Shown: positions 11,705 to 21,883, numbered from the stretch's first letter. The stretch: DNA of 64,000 bases from Micropterix aruncella (GCA_944548615.1 OX155952.1:34376057-34440056); one strand, 5' to 3'. The notes: generated by a model from the sequence alone, not told the origin. Numbers and translations: made by a program.

Positions 11705-14277
11705 GAAAATCGACCATCGGTGAGGTGAAGAATGAATCCACGACAGCGCGATCGTGGAATCAGAAAATGCGTATATCTCAACAATGGGAATGCGCTCAGA
11801 GTACGCGCGCGTACCGCTTTAACTAACTTTGCCATAAGCAAAGCGGCGCATAATTCAAGGCGAGCGAGGGTCGTGATTTTGGTCGGTGAGACCTTTGATT
11901 TTGCGCAGAGAAGGCGAGTTTGTATTCCAGTAGGATATGTGCAGTGGGCGTAGATAACACAACCTAGGCCATCCATACTTGCATCACAGAATGCCACAAG
12001 GCGTAGCTCACAACCTGCTTGAACTCCGACATGTCGCGGAATCCGCATGTTGTCAAGAAGGTGGAGCTCTTGTGCGAGAGCGGTAAATCGGGTGCGTATG
12101 TGCTCAGGCGCAAGTTCGTCCCAATCACTCTTACTGAGCCACAACTCTTTAATAAGCAACTTGGCATATAGGATCACAGGAGCGACCAATCCAAGCACAT
12201 CAAACAGACGCGCAACTACAGAGAGAATATTTCTCTTCGTGCATTTCTCCGTTATCGTTATGGAAGTGAAGAAGAGCTTATCTTCACCAGGTTCCCAGGA
12301 GAGACCTAAAACCTTCTGGGTGGCGATGCTAGCGTCAACCTCAAGTGATTTGCGGTGTGAGTCAGGAAGACTATTAAGCAAAGCTGACGAGTTACTCGAC
12401 CACTTCACCAGATCGAAGTCACCTGCTTTGAACATTTTTATCAAATCTTGGGCAAGTTCTCTGGCCATTACTTTGTCGGGGACTGAATGGACCAGATCGT
12501 CCATATAAAAACGAGTCCCAGCGACTTCTGCGGCTTCTGGATAATGCGGACTCATGTCTGAAGCTAGCTGTCGCACAGTGCGCATAGCTATATAAGGACT
12601 CGACTTTAGGCCGAAAGGTTGCCTATTAAAGGCGAACGTGCGTATTTCCTCGGATTCATTGAAACGGAATAAAATGCGAAGGTATTTACGCTGGTCAAGA
12701 GGTACACCAATACGTAGATAATGTTGTTTTATATCCGCGTTCATAGCGATTGGAAACAATCTGAAACCTAATAACAATAGGAACAAATCCGTTTGTAAGT
12801 TAGGGCCGATGTGCAATACATCATTTAGAGAGAGACCGGTGTGGGTCTTCGCACTGGCGTCTAGTACGATTCGCGGCATCGGTTTGTCTGGCCTCACCAC
12901 AGCACTATGCGCGATGTAATAGCCATTCGCAGCAAGGTCCGACTTGTCAACAAGACTGAGATATCCGTTGTCAATATAGTCTTGTATCACCTTATTATAA
13001 TTCTCGCGCAAACTTGGCAATTGGCGAAGCTTACGCTCGAGCGTTTTTAGGCGGCGATAAGCGGCGGCGTGCGAGTTTCCAAGTTCTGAAGGGTCCTTGT
13101 TAAATGGCAATGCAACGGTATAACGGCCTACTTCATCGCGTGTCACAGTCGACGTGAAAATATTTTCACACTCTGTCTCTTCCGGTGACAACAGGCGATT
13201 CGCTGGCACTTCCTCGAGTTCCCAAAATTTTTGAACTATGTCATTCAGCGCTACGGCGGTGAAAGAAGCAGCGGTGGGTATCACGTCGTTACGGGGATAA
13301 TCACCCATCAAAACGTATCCGAATGTTGTCAATAATGCGGGTGGAGCTCTCTGACTCCATTCGACCCTGTTTCCCAAGTAGATGTACGGGAAGAGTTGAG
13401 CACCTAATAATAAATCGATATTTCCTGGAATATTCCAATTTAAATCGGCGAGCGGAATATCGTGGAAAACTAAATCGCTTGTCCACTCAATGAATTGCGT
13501 CGGCAATTTATCTGTAATGCATTCGACTACTAATGCGTGAATAGAATACTTCTGTTCAGGATCAATGCGTGACTCAATGTCAAGATAAACAAATCCTATA
13601 ATAGGACGCGAAGCGGAGCCTACGCCTTTAATAAAGGAATTATTCAAAGGCGTTATCGGCAGGTTCAATGTGCGACAACAATCAGTTGTTATTAAATTAT
13701 TCTGACTGCCGTTATCAATTAGACATCTCACCATCGATCTACTCCCGGAACTTCCCTTACGCCGCGCAAATACCTGAGCGGTTGAAAGGAGAATAGTCGT
13801 CTTTGTTTTTTCTTCAGCTGTATGCCATGCAGCGTTAATCAATTGGCACGAATTAGCGCTTGCAATATTCTGTGACTCGGCTGTCCTGCTCAAATACCCC
13901 TGATGATCAGGCGTATAAGTCTGAGATTGCGTAGCAGCTTCCGGGGTAAATGAAGATTCCGGAACAATCGAAGCGGAGGCCGCGCAAGCGCCCGATAAAG
14001 CGGACGCAGGCGCGGGAGTGGGCATATTATATTTTGCCCAAGCGGTATGCGAATGAGTATTGTTTTTTATATCATTATTAAAATGTAGAAGGGTATGATG
14101 TCGTTTTTTGCACAACTCACAAACAGACGACGATTTACAGTTCGAAAGGCTGTGCACTGTACTAACACAGTTGACACATCCATGTTGCGACTTTACAAAT
14201 TGATATCTACTATGTGCATCAAGCTTTTTAAATTGCATGCAACTATATAAATGGGTGTGATCAATACTTCCACACAA
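11701..14277 (-). CDS. pol: BEL pol N-terminal part: zinc knuckles, protease, reverse transcriptase, RNase H
   Basis: This 858-residue open frame lies in the same frame as gag, about 120 nt downstream of the gag stop. It has CCHC-type knuckles (the first overlaps the start; others at C34-C37-H42-C47 and C53-C56-H60), a retropepsin-like protease with DNG at residue 188 in place of the common D-S/T-G, an RT palm with YMDD at 591-594, FGLKSSPY near 555-561, and an RNase H-like block (AFCDASMDGLG, about 770-785). The last ~35 residues after the frameshift (about 11800 to 11701) do not belong to the family and end at a spurious stop. The first Met is not a natural start: coding sequence continues upstream to the gag TGA. 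Confidence 0.92.
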   Translation of the reverse strand: MCGSIDHTHLYSCMQFKKLDAHSRYQFVKSQHGCVNCVSTVHSLSNCKSSSVCELCKKRHHTLLHFNNDIKNNTHSHTAWAKYNMPTPAPASALSGACAASASIVPESSFTPEAATQSQTYTPDHQGYLSRTAESQNIASANSCQLINAAWHTAEEKTKTTILLSTAQVFARRKGSSGSRSMVRCLIDNGSQNNLITTDCCRTLNLPITPLNNSFIKGVGSASRPIIGFVYLDIESRIDPEQKYSIHALVVECITDKLPTQFIEWTSDLVFHDIPLADLNWNIPGNIDLLLGAQLFPYIYLGNRVEWSQRAPPALLTTFGYVLMGDYPRNDVIPTAASFTAVALNDIVQKFWELEEVPANRLLSPEETECENIFTSTVTRDEVGRYTVALPFNKDPSELGNSHAAAYRRLKTLERKLRQLPSLRENYNKVIQDYIDNGYLSLVDKSDLAANGYYIAHSAVVRPDKPMPRIVLDASAKTHTGLSLNDVLHIGPNLQTDLFLLLLGFRLFPIAMNADIKQHYLRIGVPLDQRKYLRILFRFNESEEIRTFAFNRQPFGLKSSPYIAMRTVRQLASDMSPHYPEAAEVAGTRFYMDDLVHSVPDKVMARELAQDLIKMFKAGDFDLVKWSSNSSALLNSLPDSHRKSLEVDASIATQKVLGLSWEPGEDKLFFTSITITEKCTKRNILSVVARLFDVLGLVAPVILYAKLLIKELWLSKSDWDELAPEHIRTRFTALAQELHLLDNMRIPRHVGVQAGCELRLVAFCDASMDGLGCVIYAHCTYPTGIQTRLLCAKSKVSPTKITTLARLELCAALLMAKLVKAVRARTLSAFPLLRYTHFLIPRSRCRGFILHLTDGRFS

Positions 14278-14400
14278 AACACATTGTTTCCCAGCGGTTA
14301 CGGTTGCAGCACGCGCACTCGATGCTTGAGCGGGGGAAGACGCGGTATGATTACCTGGTGTACGGGACTCGTCCGTAACTCCACTCGCAATAAACGATTT

Positions 14401-15309
14401 TCACGTATGTTGGTCGCGTGCGTTACGATTACGAGTTGTGGAATTATCAGGCGCTTTATTAAAGTTATTATTTCTCACATTAGAACGTTCAAGTATTTTA
14501 GCTTGGTCCTGCACAAAGGACATCAGTTGTTGCGTAGTAGGTATTTCAATACCTCGAACGGAAAGTTCAAATGCTTGAATTGTTTGCACATCCATTTTTC
14601 TAAGTGCGCATTGCACGAAAATAAAATCAGTTAAATCTGGTATTTCAAGCTGTTTCAGAGCTGACATGGAAGCTGAAAACTTGCTGATAAAAGCGTCGAG
14701 GTTGTTAGAATTATGAGCGCAATTGTTCAAGTCTAATATGTTGTTTAGGTAAAACACACCTAAAGCGCGTTTGTCTTGGAATTTTTTTACTAAACTATCC
14801 CATAGAATACGATAAGTTTCACCCGTCGGTACAATACCAGCAGTGAATTTTAGCGCATCTCCTGTCAGTTTAGAGATAAGATATTGCACTCGTTGCGAGT
14901 CGGAAAGCTGATCGTTCAAGTGAATATTCATTTTAAACGACTGGTAAAATAAATTCCAGTTTTCATGTCGACCGTCAAAATCAGGAATCACCAACGGTTG
15001 CAATTTCACTACAGGCTTAGTCAGGTGGCTTGTGCCAGGTGAACGATCTTTATTGTCTGTAGTTAACTTGACTCGAATGCGTTTTACTCGCGTGTATAAA
15101 TCTTCAAAAGAATCCAGACTAGCGTAGTCAGGAATAGAAGTAGGTTTCACGGTTATCGTTATTCTGTTAATTTCATCTACACATGCCTCGAATCTATCTC
15201 GTAAATCGTTTATTGTTTCAGATTCTGCCATGAAACTCTCATTTGATCTTGAATCAAAGGATGCGATGTTCTTTGACGAATTATACAATCGATTTATCCG
15301 TTCGAACAT
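14401..15309 (-). CDS. gag: BEL gag (capsid-like protein)
   Basis: This 302-residue frame forms the particle that packages the element RNA. It contains the DUF1759-type Gag core typical of BEL elements (IPDFDGRHENWNLFYQSF near residues 113-130, then QRVQYLISKLTGDALKF). The start at 15309 is about 380 bp inside the 5' LTR, leaving a leader with the primer site. It ends at TGA (14401-14403). The frame then stays open without a shift into the first zinc knuckle (CVLCGSIDHTHLYSC) and on into the protease. BEL elements normally have one gag-pol frame, so the TGA is either a point mutation or a recoding site. Confidence 0.9.
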   Translation of the reverse strand: MFERINRLYNSSKNIASFDSRSNESFMAESETINDLRDRFEACVDEINRITITVKPTSIPDYASLDSFEDLYTRVKRIRVKLTTDNKDRSPGTSHLTKPVVKLQPLVIPDFDGRHENWNLFYQSFKMNIHLNDQLSDSQRVQYLISKLTGDALKFTAGIVPTGETYRILWDSLVKKFQDKRALGVFYLNNILDLNNCAHNSNNLDAFISKFSASMSALKQLEIPDLTDFIFVQCALRKMDVQTIQAFELSVRGIEIPTTQQLMSFVQDQAKILERSNVRNNNFNKAPDNSTTRNRNARDQHT

Positions 15310-15668
15310 ATGTTCCTTTTTTTTGCTTCAAAAGAACCAACATAACTTCTAAATCTGATTTTTCCGTCATTTTGGCGAATTAAATTATAGTTAACACAAA
15401 GAAAACGAAGCGTTTTATAACACGAAAGTTATAATTGCCAGACGGCGAAAATACCCTACAACAAGTATTTGATGGACTAGTTAGGTAGTGATAATTAAAT
15501 TGAATAACTATGATGGCATTACCAATTAATACGTAAGCATCAAGCAATACATTAATACACTAACACGAGAATCGACATCTACCAAATAATTACGTAGGTC
15601 AATCTCAGGCGAAAAGAAAGGCGTTTTTAAATTGATTATAGCGTTAGTTATGTGGATTAGTGGAAAAT

Positions 15669-15686
15669 CCGGGCTCGTAAGGACCA
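15669..15686 (-). promoter_or_regulatory. BEL primer binding site
   Basis: Six bases inside the 5' LTR the minus strand reads TGGTCCTTACGAGCCCGG. The TGG start is the complement of a tRNA CCA end. From memory it resembles the 3' end of tRNA-Tyr with two extra bases, but the tRNA is not certain. Confidence 0.7.
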
Positions 15687-15692
15687 AAAATA

Positions 15693-15963
15693 TGGAGAAG
15701 CGTGTAAATAGTTCCTCCACGGGTGTAGGATTACTACTATTGCGTTGTTTTGTTATATTTTTGCGAATTCGTTTTTTGTAAAGTCCAAATTGAGATGCTG
15801 AGAAATGCCGGTTGATAGTTAGAAACTCAAAGACTGCACTCACCTCCGAATGTCCTCGTTCCAATCCAGGTCAGCAGCATCCAACAGTCATGACGAGATC
15901 CTGCGAGATAATTCTTGACACCGGGTCTGACAGTTAATATAATTTTCCGATCACAAAGTTTCT
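15693..15963 (-). repeat. BEL 5' LTR, inner part (271 bp)
   Basis: It matches 9127-9397 and onward of the other LTR except for two base differences near 15937 and 15947. It stops at CAAAGTTTCT, the left copy of the LINE target duplication. Its remainder lies beyond the LINE at 21884-22288. Confidence 0.95.
15954..15963. repeat. LINE target site duplication CAAAGTTTCT (left copy)
   Basis: The same 10 bases recur at 21874-21883. The uninterrupted LTR has them once at the homologous point, which proves the duplication and shows that the LINE landed after the LTR existed. Confidence 0.93.
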
Positions 15964-16313
15964 TCTTCTTCTTCTTCTTCTTTTATTTTGGCAATTCCGC
16001 TATACAGCAAGCGATTGGTGCCAGTTTTTTATCAGTCTTTCTTCTTAGTGCTTCCCGATGACTGGGGGATCTATGGTTAGTAAACCCCCACCTTGAACAA
16101 TGACCAAGAACAGACAAATGACTTCACATTTACATGCCTTATAAAATGGAAATATTTCAATTCTACCATGCACTAACTACATGTCCTTTGGGAATATTTC
16201 CCTGTGGACATCACATTGTGGATATTAAAAGGACAGGATATTCTAATTAGGATGTCCCATGGGTGTGGATGTTTTTAAAATGGCTAGTAAAAAGGTTAAA
16301 TTTGCCTCTTGAA

Positions 16314-19300
16314 TTATATCGACACGTTATTAAGGGAAATAAACTTTGTAATGTTTTTATAAACTTTTATCGAATTCGATGCCAATAGGATGTCAATTTT
16401 TGTTGGAAGGCAGATTTTATATTTTACTAAGTTTGGAATAAATGATGGGTAGTTGTTGAGAAGGGGACAGTTAAAGAATATGTGATCTAATGTGCAATTG
16501 TGGTAGCCACAGTCGCACTGGGGGGAGGGCAGCACGTTTATGCGGAAGAGATGAGAGGGGGTGGAGCAGTGTCCTATTCGCATTCTGCAGATTGATGTTA
16601 TTTCCTTCCGCTTAAACGGCTTCTTGTAGTACCATGGTTTAGAGGGAATTGTAGGGTTAAATTGGGAGTAGTGTTTGCCCTTGTTGCTGCAGGAGGAGAG
16701 CCAGGTCTTATTCCACTTTTCTTTCATCTTTTCTTCTATTACTTGAAAAATGTCTGATGCCGGGATTTTAATTTTCAGGAGAACTCCCCCTGACCGTGCC
16801 TCGTTTGCCATTCTGTCAGCGTACTCATTGCCTAAGATTCCGGAGTGCCCAGGGATCCACATCAATATTATCTCGCCCCCAGCTTCACTGATGAGGCGGT
16901 ATTGTGATCTAATAAGGTTCTCTATGTGAGTCGGACGGTGCGATATAGAGGGGGAATTAAGCTTATCTAATAGGCTTTTCGAGTCTGTGAATACGACTCC
17001 TTGGGGAGACCGTTTAACCCGCATATATTCCAAGGCCTTGAGTACTGCGACGCTTTCTGCCGTGTAGATGGAGGCATTGCTAGGCAGCCTAAATTTAAGA
17101 GAGATGTTGAGATTGGAATGAAATATACCCACCCCCACGTACGTGCCCGCCTCGGCCTTCGACCCATCCGTGAAGAGGAGATCCCAGCCGAGGAACCTGT
17201 CTGCGACCATTCTCGCAAAGGTGCTATTATTCAGTGGCGAGGGATCCTCACCTGCGGGGGTCTTTGTTATTCCTGAGTCATAACATATGGTAGGGTGCTC
17301 AAACCTTTCAGGGAAAGGAAGTCTGAAATCCGGGAGGATGTGATCTCTCTGAATAACCTCTTTAAAGTGATGCAGTTTGCGATGGCTCCTACATAGAGCC
17401 GAGACTTTGCTATTTGGAGAGCCTTGGGAGAGCTCACATAGGAGCTTTAGTTTTGGCACTAAAGGGTGTTTGGACAGTTGGAGCCTCTTGATGTAAAACT
17501 TGTCTGCCAGGAGCTGGCATCGAAGATCAGTGGGAGGCTCGCCAGATTCTACGAGGAGGGCGTTTGTTGGGGAGCTTCTCATGGCGCCAATGACACATCG
17601 TAGGCCTTTGTATTGTAGGGAGTTCAGTTTGTCTTGGAGTTTTTTGGTTAAAGGGTAACAAATGAAGGAGGCGTAGTCTAATTGTGAGCGGACTAGGGCG
17701 TTGAACAGAAGTTTAGTGGTGAAAGGGTGTGACCCCCACCAAACTCCGCTGGTTGCTCGGAGTATGTTTAGTGCTCTCTCTCCTTTGTTGACCACTTGGT
17801 CAATGTATGAGGTCCATTGTAGTTTGGCATCTAGTGTAACTCCTAAGAATTTGGCATGAGATTTAATTGGGATGACTGAGTGGTTGAATTTGATGTTTAA
17901 GGGTGTCGGGGTTCTCTTGCGGGTGAAAACTACAGCATTGCTTTTAGATGGGGAGATTGATAGTCCGGAGTCGTTGAGCCATACCTCCAGATCCTCTAGG
18001 GCCTCTGAGACTTTCCGGAGGGCAGTAGGTATGTTTTGTGAGGAACTATATATCACAATATCGTCCGCGTATTGTAATAACCTGCAGTGTCTCAAAACCA
18101 CCTCCTCCAAACCTCTGGTGTAGAGGTTGTAGAGGATGGGGGAGAGCACACTGCCCTGTGGGAGGCCCCTGAAAAGGGTTCTTGAAATGGGTTCTGCAGA
18201 GGTCATAATGTTAATCTTTCTTCCTTTGAGGGTTGAGATGATGAATGTTGAGAGTTTGTCCGGGACCCCCAAGTACTGTAGCCTCCTCTGGAGGAGTGGA
18301 AGCAGGACATTATCGTAGGCGGCTTGCACGTCCAGGAAGACCGCAACTACCGATTCCTTCCGTTTGAATGCCAGTCTTATATCTGTGGTGAGAATCGCCA
18401 GGTTGTCGAGGGTGCCTGATCCACGACGGAATCCAAACTGTGAGTTTGCTAGTTTGGCTGAAGTTTCCACGAACCATTCTAGTCTGTTTTTGATTATGTG
18501 CTCTGAAATTTTGCACAGGGTTGAAGAGAGAGCAATAGGGCGGAAACTTTTGGGGGAGGACGGATCACAATTGGGTTTGGGGATAGCGATGACCGCTTGG
18601 GACCTCCAGGAAGTGGGAGATATGCCTTGATCAAAGAACCCGTTCAGGAGATCTAAGTAGTACCCTGTGATGTTAGGGCAGCAAGAGGGGATGAATGCGT
18701 AGGGAATAAGGTCCTCGCCTGGGGCTGAATCTCTAGCCTTGTTCAGGGCGGCATCTAATTCTACCAGGCTGAAGGGGGAAGACATTTCGGTATGTGAGGA
18801 AGGATGCGCACTAGGGAGGATTTCCGGTTCTGTGTTGAGCTCGTCGCTGCCGGGACAATATGGGGGGGCCAGGCAATTAACAAATTGGTCCAGTGTCTCT
18901 CCATGTACTGGGGGGGAGGAGTTAAGGTTCGAAGCTCTCCTGAATCTTTTGACCATAGCCCAGACAGTGGAACTCGGAGTATCCGGGGAAAGGTTGGAGC
19001 AGAATTTTTTCCAACCTTCTCTTTTTTTACTTGAGAGGAGTTTTCTGGTTTCCTTGGCTGCGATTTGGTATGAGTTGTGATTGCTAGTGTTCATATCACT
19101 CAGATAAGTAGAGAGGCAGAGTTTCCTCCTGCCAACCGCTTGGTTGCACTCAGCATCCCACCATGGAGGAGATTGTCGGACTGGAATTTTGGGGGTTTGT
19201 TTTTTGAAAAACTTTTCAGCCGCTGATAATATGCAAGAGGACAAGGAGGAGTAGCACTCCTCTAGGGGGGTGCTTTCGAGTGGGGGGAGGAGTGTTGCTG

Positions 19301-20045
19301 CGTCGTTTAAGTGAGCGCAGAAATCCGAGAAGTTTTTTTCCTTATTACTAAACTTAAAGAGTGCACGACGGCTAATGGTGGCTCGATTAATCAGAGTGAA
19401 GTGAGTATTAATGAGGATGGGAAAGTGGTCACTACCCAATGGGTCATCCAATACTTGCCAAGTACTGTCTATTTGGAGGCACGGGGAGCATATCGAGACA
19501 TCAGGGGCCGAGGAACGTTCTGATGGAAGTGGAACCAAGGTGGGTGAGCCGTCGTTCATGATGCACATAGAATGTTTATCCATCATATTTATCAGGGCAT
19601 CTCCCTGTCGGTCAGAGAGCGAGCAGCCCCAAAGTGGGGCATGCGCATTTAGGTCTCCAAGAATGAACACAGGCCCGGAAATACCTCCGAGGGTCCGGGA
19701 CCACCATTTTTCCGTAATAATCGTCCTGGGGGGAGCATATAGAGAAAGAAATGTGCACTCATTTATTCTGCCAGAGGCCAATTGGACATTGTTCCCCGGG
19801 GAAGCCAGGGCCAGCGGAGAGTGGATAAGTGAGTTCTTGAACATAAGGATAGTCCCACCCTTCCCGTCGAGGCGGTCATCACGGAGGACAGTGTAACCTG
19901 GTATGGTAAAGTTATTGGAGGGGGACAGCCAAGATTCAGAGATAGCTGCCACGTCAACCTCACGTTGATGCAGCAGTTGGATGAGCTCATGCTTTTTGGG
20001 TATCAGGCTTCGGCAATTCCATTGCAAGATGCAAAGCGTTGCCAT
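16314..20045 (-). CDS. ORF2: LINE ORF2: endonuclease, reverse transcriptase, RNase H
   Basis: This 1243-residue protein nicks target DNA and copies the element RNA there. The APE-type endonuclease occupies about 1-210 (N10 in QWNCRS, E37 in SESW, D131 and N133 in GDLNAH, D206-H207 in SDH). The RT spans about 480-750 (FRPIALSS, GLPQGSVLSPIL, YADD at 659-662). The RNase H spans about 955-1085 (D960 in FTDGS, E997, D1021 in FTDSK, D1077 in NEYAD). A Cys/His-rich segment near 1160-1205 (QCDCGYHNC...H...NC) is the usual C-terminal finger. All catalytic residues I can check are present and no stop interrupts it. It starts 141 bp after ORF1. Confidence 0.95.
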   Translation of the reverse strand: MATLCILQWNCRSLIPKKHELIQLLHQREVDVAAISESWLSPSNNFTIPGYTVLRDDRLDGKGGTILMFKNSLIHSPLALASPGNNVQLASGRINECTFLSLYAPPRTIITEKWWSRTLGGISGPVFILGDLNAHAPLWGCSLSDRQGDALINMMDKHSMCIMNDGSPTLVPLPSERSSAPDVSICSPCLQIDSTWQVLDDPLGSDHFPILINTHFTLINRATISRRALFKFSNKEKNFSDFCAHLNDAATLLPPLESTPLEECYSSLSSCILSAAEKFFKKQTPKIPVRQSPPWWDAECNQAVGRRKLCLSTYLSDMNTSNHNSYQIAAKETRKLLSSKKREGWKKFCSNLSPDTPSSTVWAMVKRFRRASNLNSSPPVHGETLDQFVNCLAPPYCPGSDELNTEPEILPSAHPSSHTEMSSPFSLVELDAALNKARDSAPGEDLIPYAFIPSCCPNITGYYLDLLNGFFDQGISPTSWRSQAVIAIPKPNCDPSSPKSFRPIALSSTLCKISEHIIKNRLEWFVETSAKLANSQFGFRRGSGTLDNLAILTTDIRLAFKRKESVVAVFLDVQAAYDNVLLPLLQRRLQYLGVPDKLSTFIISTLKGRKINIMTSAEPISRTLFRGLPQGSVLSPILYNLYTRGLEEVVLRHCRLLQYADDIVIYSSSQNIPTALRKVSEALEDLEVWLNDSGLSISPSKSNAVVFTRKRTPTPLNIKFNHSVIPIKSHAKFLGVTLDAKLQWTSYIDQVVNKGERALNILRATSGVWWGSHPFTTKLLFNALVRSQLDYASFICYPLTKKLQDKLNSLQYKGLRCVIGAMRSSPTNALLVESGEPPTDLRCQLLADKFYIKRLQLSKHPLVPKLKLLCELSQGSPNSKVSALCRSHRKLHHFKEVIQRDHILPDFRLPFPERFEHPTICYDSGITKTPAGEDPSPLNNSTFARMVADRFLGWDLLFTDGSKAEAGTYVGVGIFHSNLNISLKFRLPSNASIYTAESVAVLKALEYMRVKRSPQGVVFTDSKSLLDKLNSPSISHRPTHIENLIRSQYRLISEAGGEIILMWIPGHSGILGNEYADRMANEARSGGVLLKIKIPASDIFQVIEEKMKEKWNKTWLSSCSNKGKHYSQFNPTIPSKPWYYKKPFKRKEITSICRMRIGHCSTPSHLFRINVLPSPQCDCGYHNCTLDHIFFNCPLLNNYPSFIPNLVKYKICLPTKIDILLASNSIKVYKNITKFISLNNVSI

Positions 20046-20186
20046 TCTGCAGATATAAATTGAATCTACAAGTAAATTAAAGGTTAAAAATGAAATATAA
20101 AAAATGTGTAATATATACCTATATGTATATATAAAGAAACAAGTAAGTGGGAAATTTAGCTGGAGCGGAAGTTTGTGACTGGGGCG

Positions 20187-21590
20187 TTAGGTTGGTCTGA
20201 AGGCAGATCCCGATCCGCCATCCAACGTGTCTGATAATTGAAGGTCAGTGACAGTTATCATTGAGGAGGTGTCGCTGGAAGCCGAGGCTCCAGAATTGGT
20301 GTTGTGTTGGGCCATAAGCACCTGTAAGAGGGCTGCTATCTGATCCAGAGTAGTTTTAGGATCTCCATTAAGACCACAGCCGTTAACGGATTTATATGGG
20401 AAGTAGTCCCATCGTAGTTCGTTTGATTTGTCGTGAACAGGGGAGCGAGGCGGGGGAGGGCTCTGCAACTTCCGTTTCTTCCCTACGCCTTTATTTTTAC
20501 CTGAACGGATAGGATCCGAGACGATAATTCTTGGTCTCATTGGGGAGAGTGGGGAATTAAAGGTAAAAGGTTGTGTTTGTGGGGTAGTTGCTGCAATAGA
20601 TGCATATGAGGCAGATGTTGTCTTAGGTACTCTCGAGAGAGCATCATTAAATGATATGCCTTCTTTTGCCATGATGTTTTTTATTGCCTTTTGACGGCTA
20701 TATTCGGGGCATTTTTGGTCCGTAGCTGTGTGTGAATCGTTGCGACAGTTAACGCAGAAGGAGAGAGATGCCTTGCAACTCTCCCCCGCATGGGCCTCAC
20801 CGCAACGAAAGCACCTGGGAGTTTTAGATCGGCAGGTCTTTTTTAGGTGACCGTACCGACAGCAAGCTGTACAGAGAGCAACTGGAAGGGAGTAAATCTC
20901 TACTGGGAGGCTATTGTAGTATATTAGGACTTTTTCCGGGAGCTTTTGTCCCTCAAATGTGAGAACAACCGTTCGAGAAGGTTTATAAACCACGTTGCCT
21001 GAATCGTCCGAAGATCGGTAATTAAGGCGGCGGATCCGCTTGACTACGAAAGGATTGGAGGCGTTTAATGCAGAGACTATCTCCTCATCAGGTATATCCG
21101 TGTCCAGTCCCTTTACCAACCCCAATCTGACCGTGGCGAAGGAAGGGATGAAGGCTTTGTAATTTTTTACTCTTAAGAAGTTAGCTTTAGTAAGGTTATT
21201 GGCAGCTCTCGCAGTTCTCAAGGCCACCTCGATGCGGTTTCTTCCCGTCTTTTTAATTGTTTTGACGTCTTGAACTTTATTTGCTTCAATCAGTTTCCCG
21301 ACAGTAAGCGGGTAGATAGACAAATTCGAATTTGTACTCTCAGAATTGTTGGAATTCTCTGGGCAAAATTGAATATAAACTATGAAGGGCCCGGGCGAGT
21401 CCTCCTTGTACATGTTTTCGGCAGCTATTTGCCTAGTTTCGATGGCTTCTCCCGCAGCCACGTCAGACCTAACCTCGACAGTCATTCCCAACGGCGCCCG
21501 CGAGTCCATCTCCTGTTCCGATATTGCACAAATAGGGCTTGTCGGAGTCGACGGGCGTGCCCCCGTCGACCCCCCCTGTCTCCGTTCCAT
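20187..21590 (-). CDS. ORF1: LINE ORF1: nucleic-acid-binding Gag-like protein
   Basis: This 467-residue protein coats the element RNA and escorts it to the nucleus. Three zinc knuckles lie in a row: C240-C243-H248-C253, C260-C263-H267-C272 and C279-C282-H287-C294. Ahead of them, about 65-235, is the RNA-recognition-like region usual for I/Jockey ORF1. The N-terminus is Ser/Thr/Pro-rich, and the C-terminal third is low-complexity with a basic KNKGVGKKRK stretch (about 385-395) that could act as a nuclear signal. The frame is complete; the upstream 283 bp form the 5' UTR with the internal promoter expected for LINEs. No frameshift or stop is seen. Confidence 0.93.
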   Translation of the reverse strand: MERRQGGSTGARPSTPTSPICAISEQEMDSRAPLGMTVEVRSDVAAGEAIETRQIAAENMYKEDSPGPFIVYIQFCPENSNNSESTNSNLSIYPLTVGKLIEANKVQDVKTIKKTGRNRIEVALRTARAANNLTKANFLRVKNYKAFIPSFATVRLGLVKGLDTDIPDEEIVSALNASNPFVVKRIRRLNYRSSDDSGNVVYKPSRTVVLTFEGQKLPEKVLIYYNSLPVEIYSLPVALCTACCRYGHLKKTCRSKTPRCFRCGEAHAGESCKASLSFCVNCRNDSHTATDQKCPEYSRQKAIKNIMAKEGISFNDALSRVPKTTSASYASIAATTPQTQPFTFNSPLSPMRPRIIVSDPIRSGKNKGVGKKRKLQSPPPPRSPVHDKSNELRWDYFPYKSVNGCGLNGDPKTTLDQIAALLQVLMAQHNTNSGASASSDTSSMITVTDLQLSDTLDGGSGSAFRPT

Positions 21591-21873
21591 TCACAGGCAA
21601 TCTAAGGAGGGTACATCCAGATAATTTTGAAAAAAAAAGAATAAAAAAGTTTGGAGATGCTACCCGCAGGAATGGCTGACGAGACACGCTATTTAATCCG
21701 GGGGTATAAACAAAAATGACGACAAACTTACAGTTTCCGTGAACGATCCCCGCCAAACCACTGAAGGATGACCTGGACAACACAGACAAAACAACAAAAA
21801 ACGAGGGGAAACAAGGATTCACAGAGCACAACAAACACACCCTGCCCCGTTAGTTCCTAAATCGAGAGAGCCC

Positions 21874-21883
21874 CAAAGTTTCT
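21874..21883. repeat. LINE target site duplication CAAAGTTTCT (right copy)
   Basis: Second copy of the 10-bp duplication, followed directly by the rest of the BEL LTR. The uninterrupted LTR shows a near-copy of this string about 16 bp further on, so the LINE inserted beside a short direct repeat. Confidence 0.92.

Larger units (their letters stand above)
15964..21873 (-). mobile_element. full-length I-type non-LTR retrotransposon (LINE)
   Basis: A 5910-bp minus-strand element with a 5' UTR (21591-21873), ORF1 with three zinc knuckles, a 141-bp spacer, ORF2 with endonuclease, RT and RNase H, a 3' UTR and a (GAA)n tail that reads (TTC)n at 15964-15983. Both ORFs are open. The RNase H after the RT and the CCHC ORF1 point to the I superfamily (I/Nimb-like) rather than Jockey, which lacks RNase H. 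The 10-bp duplication, intact frames and insertion into an LTR that itself differs little from its sister make this a very recent, possibly live, copy. Confidence 0.93.

Noticed and set aside
10032..12508. Plus-strand open frames over the BEL pol region
   Set aside because: Antisense shadows of a well-supported minus-strand coding sequence.
17001..19896. Plus-strand open frames of 60-160 residues over the LINE ORF2
   Set aside because: Shadows of ORF2; no domain and no start context.
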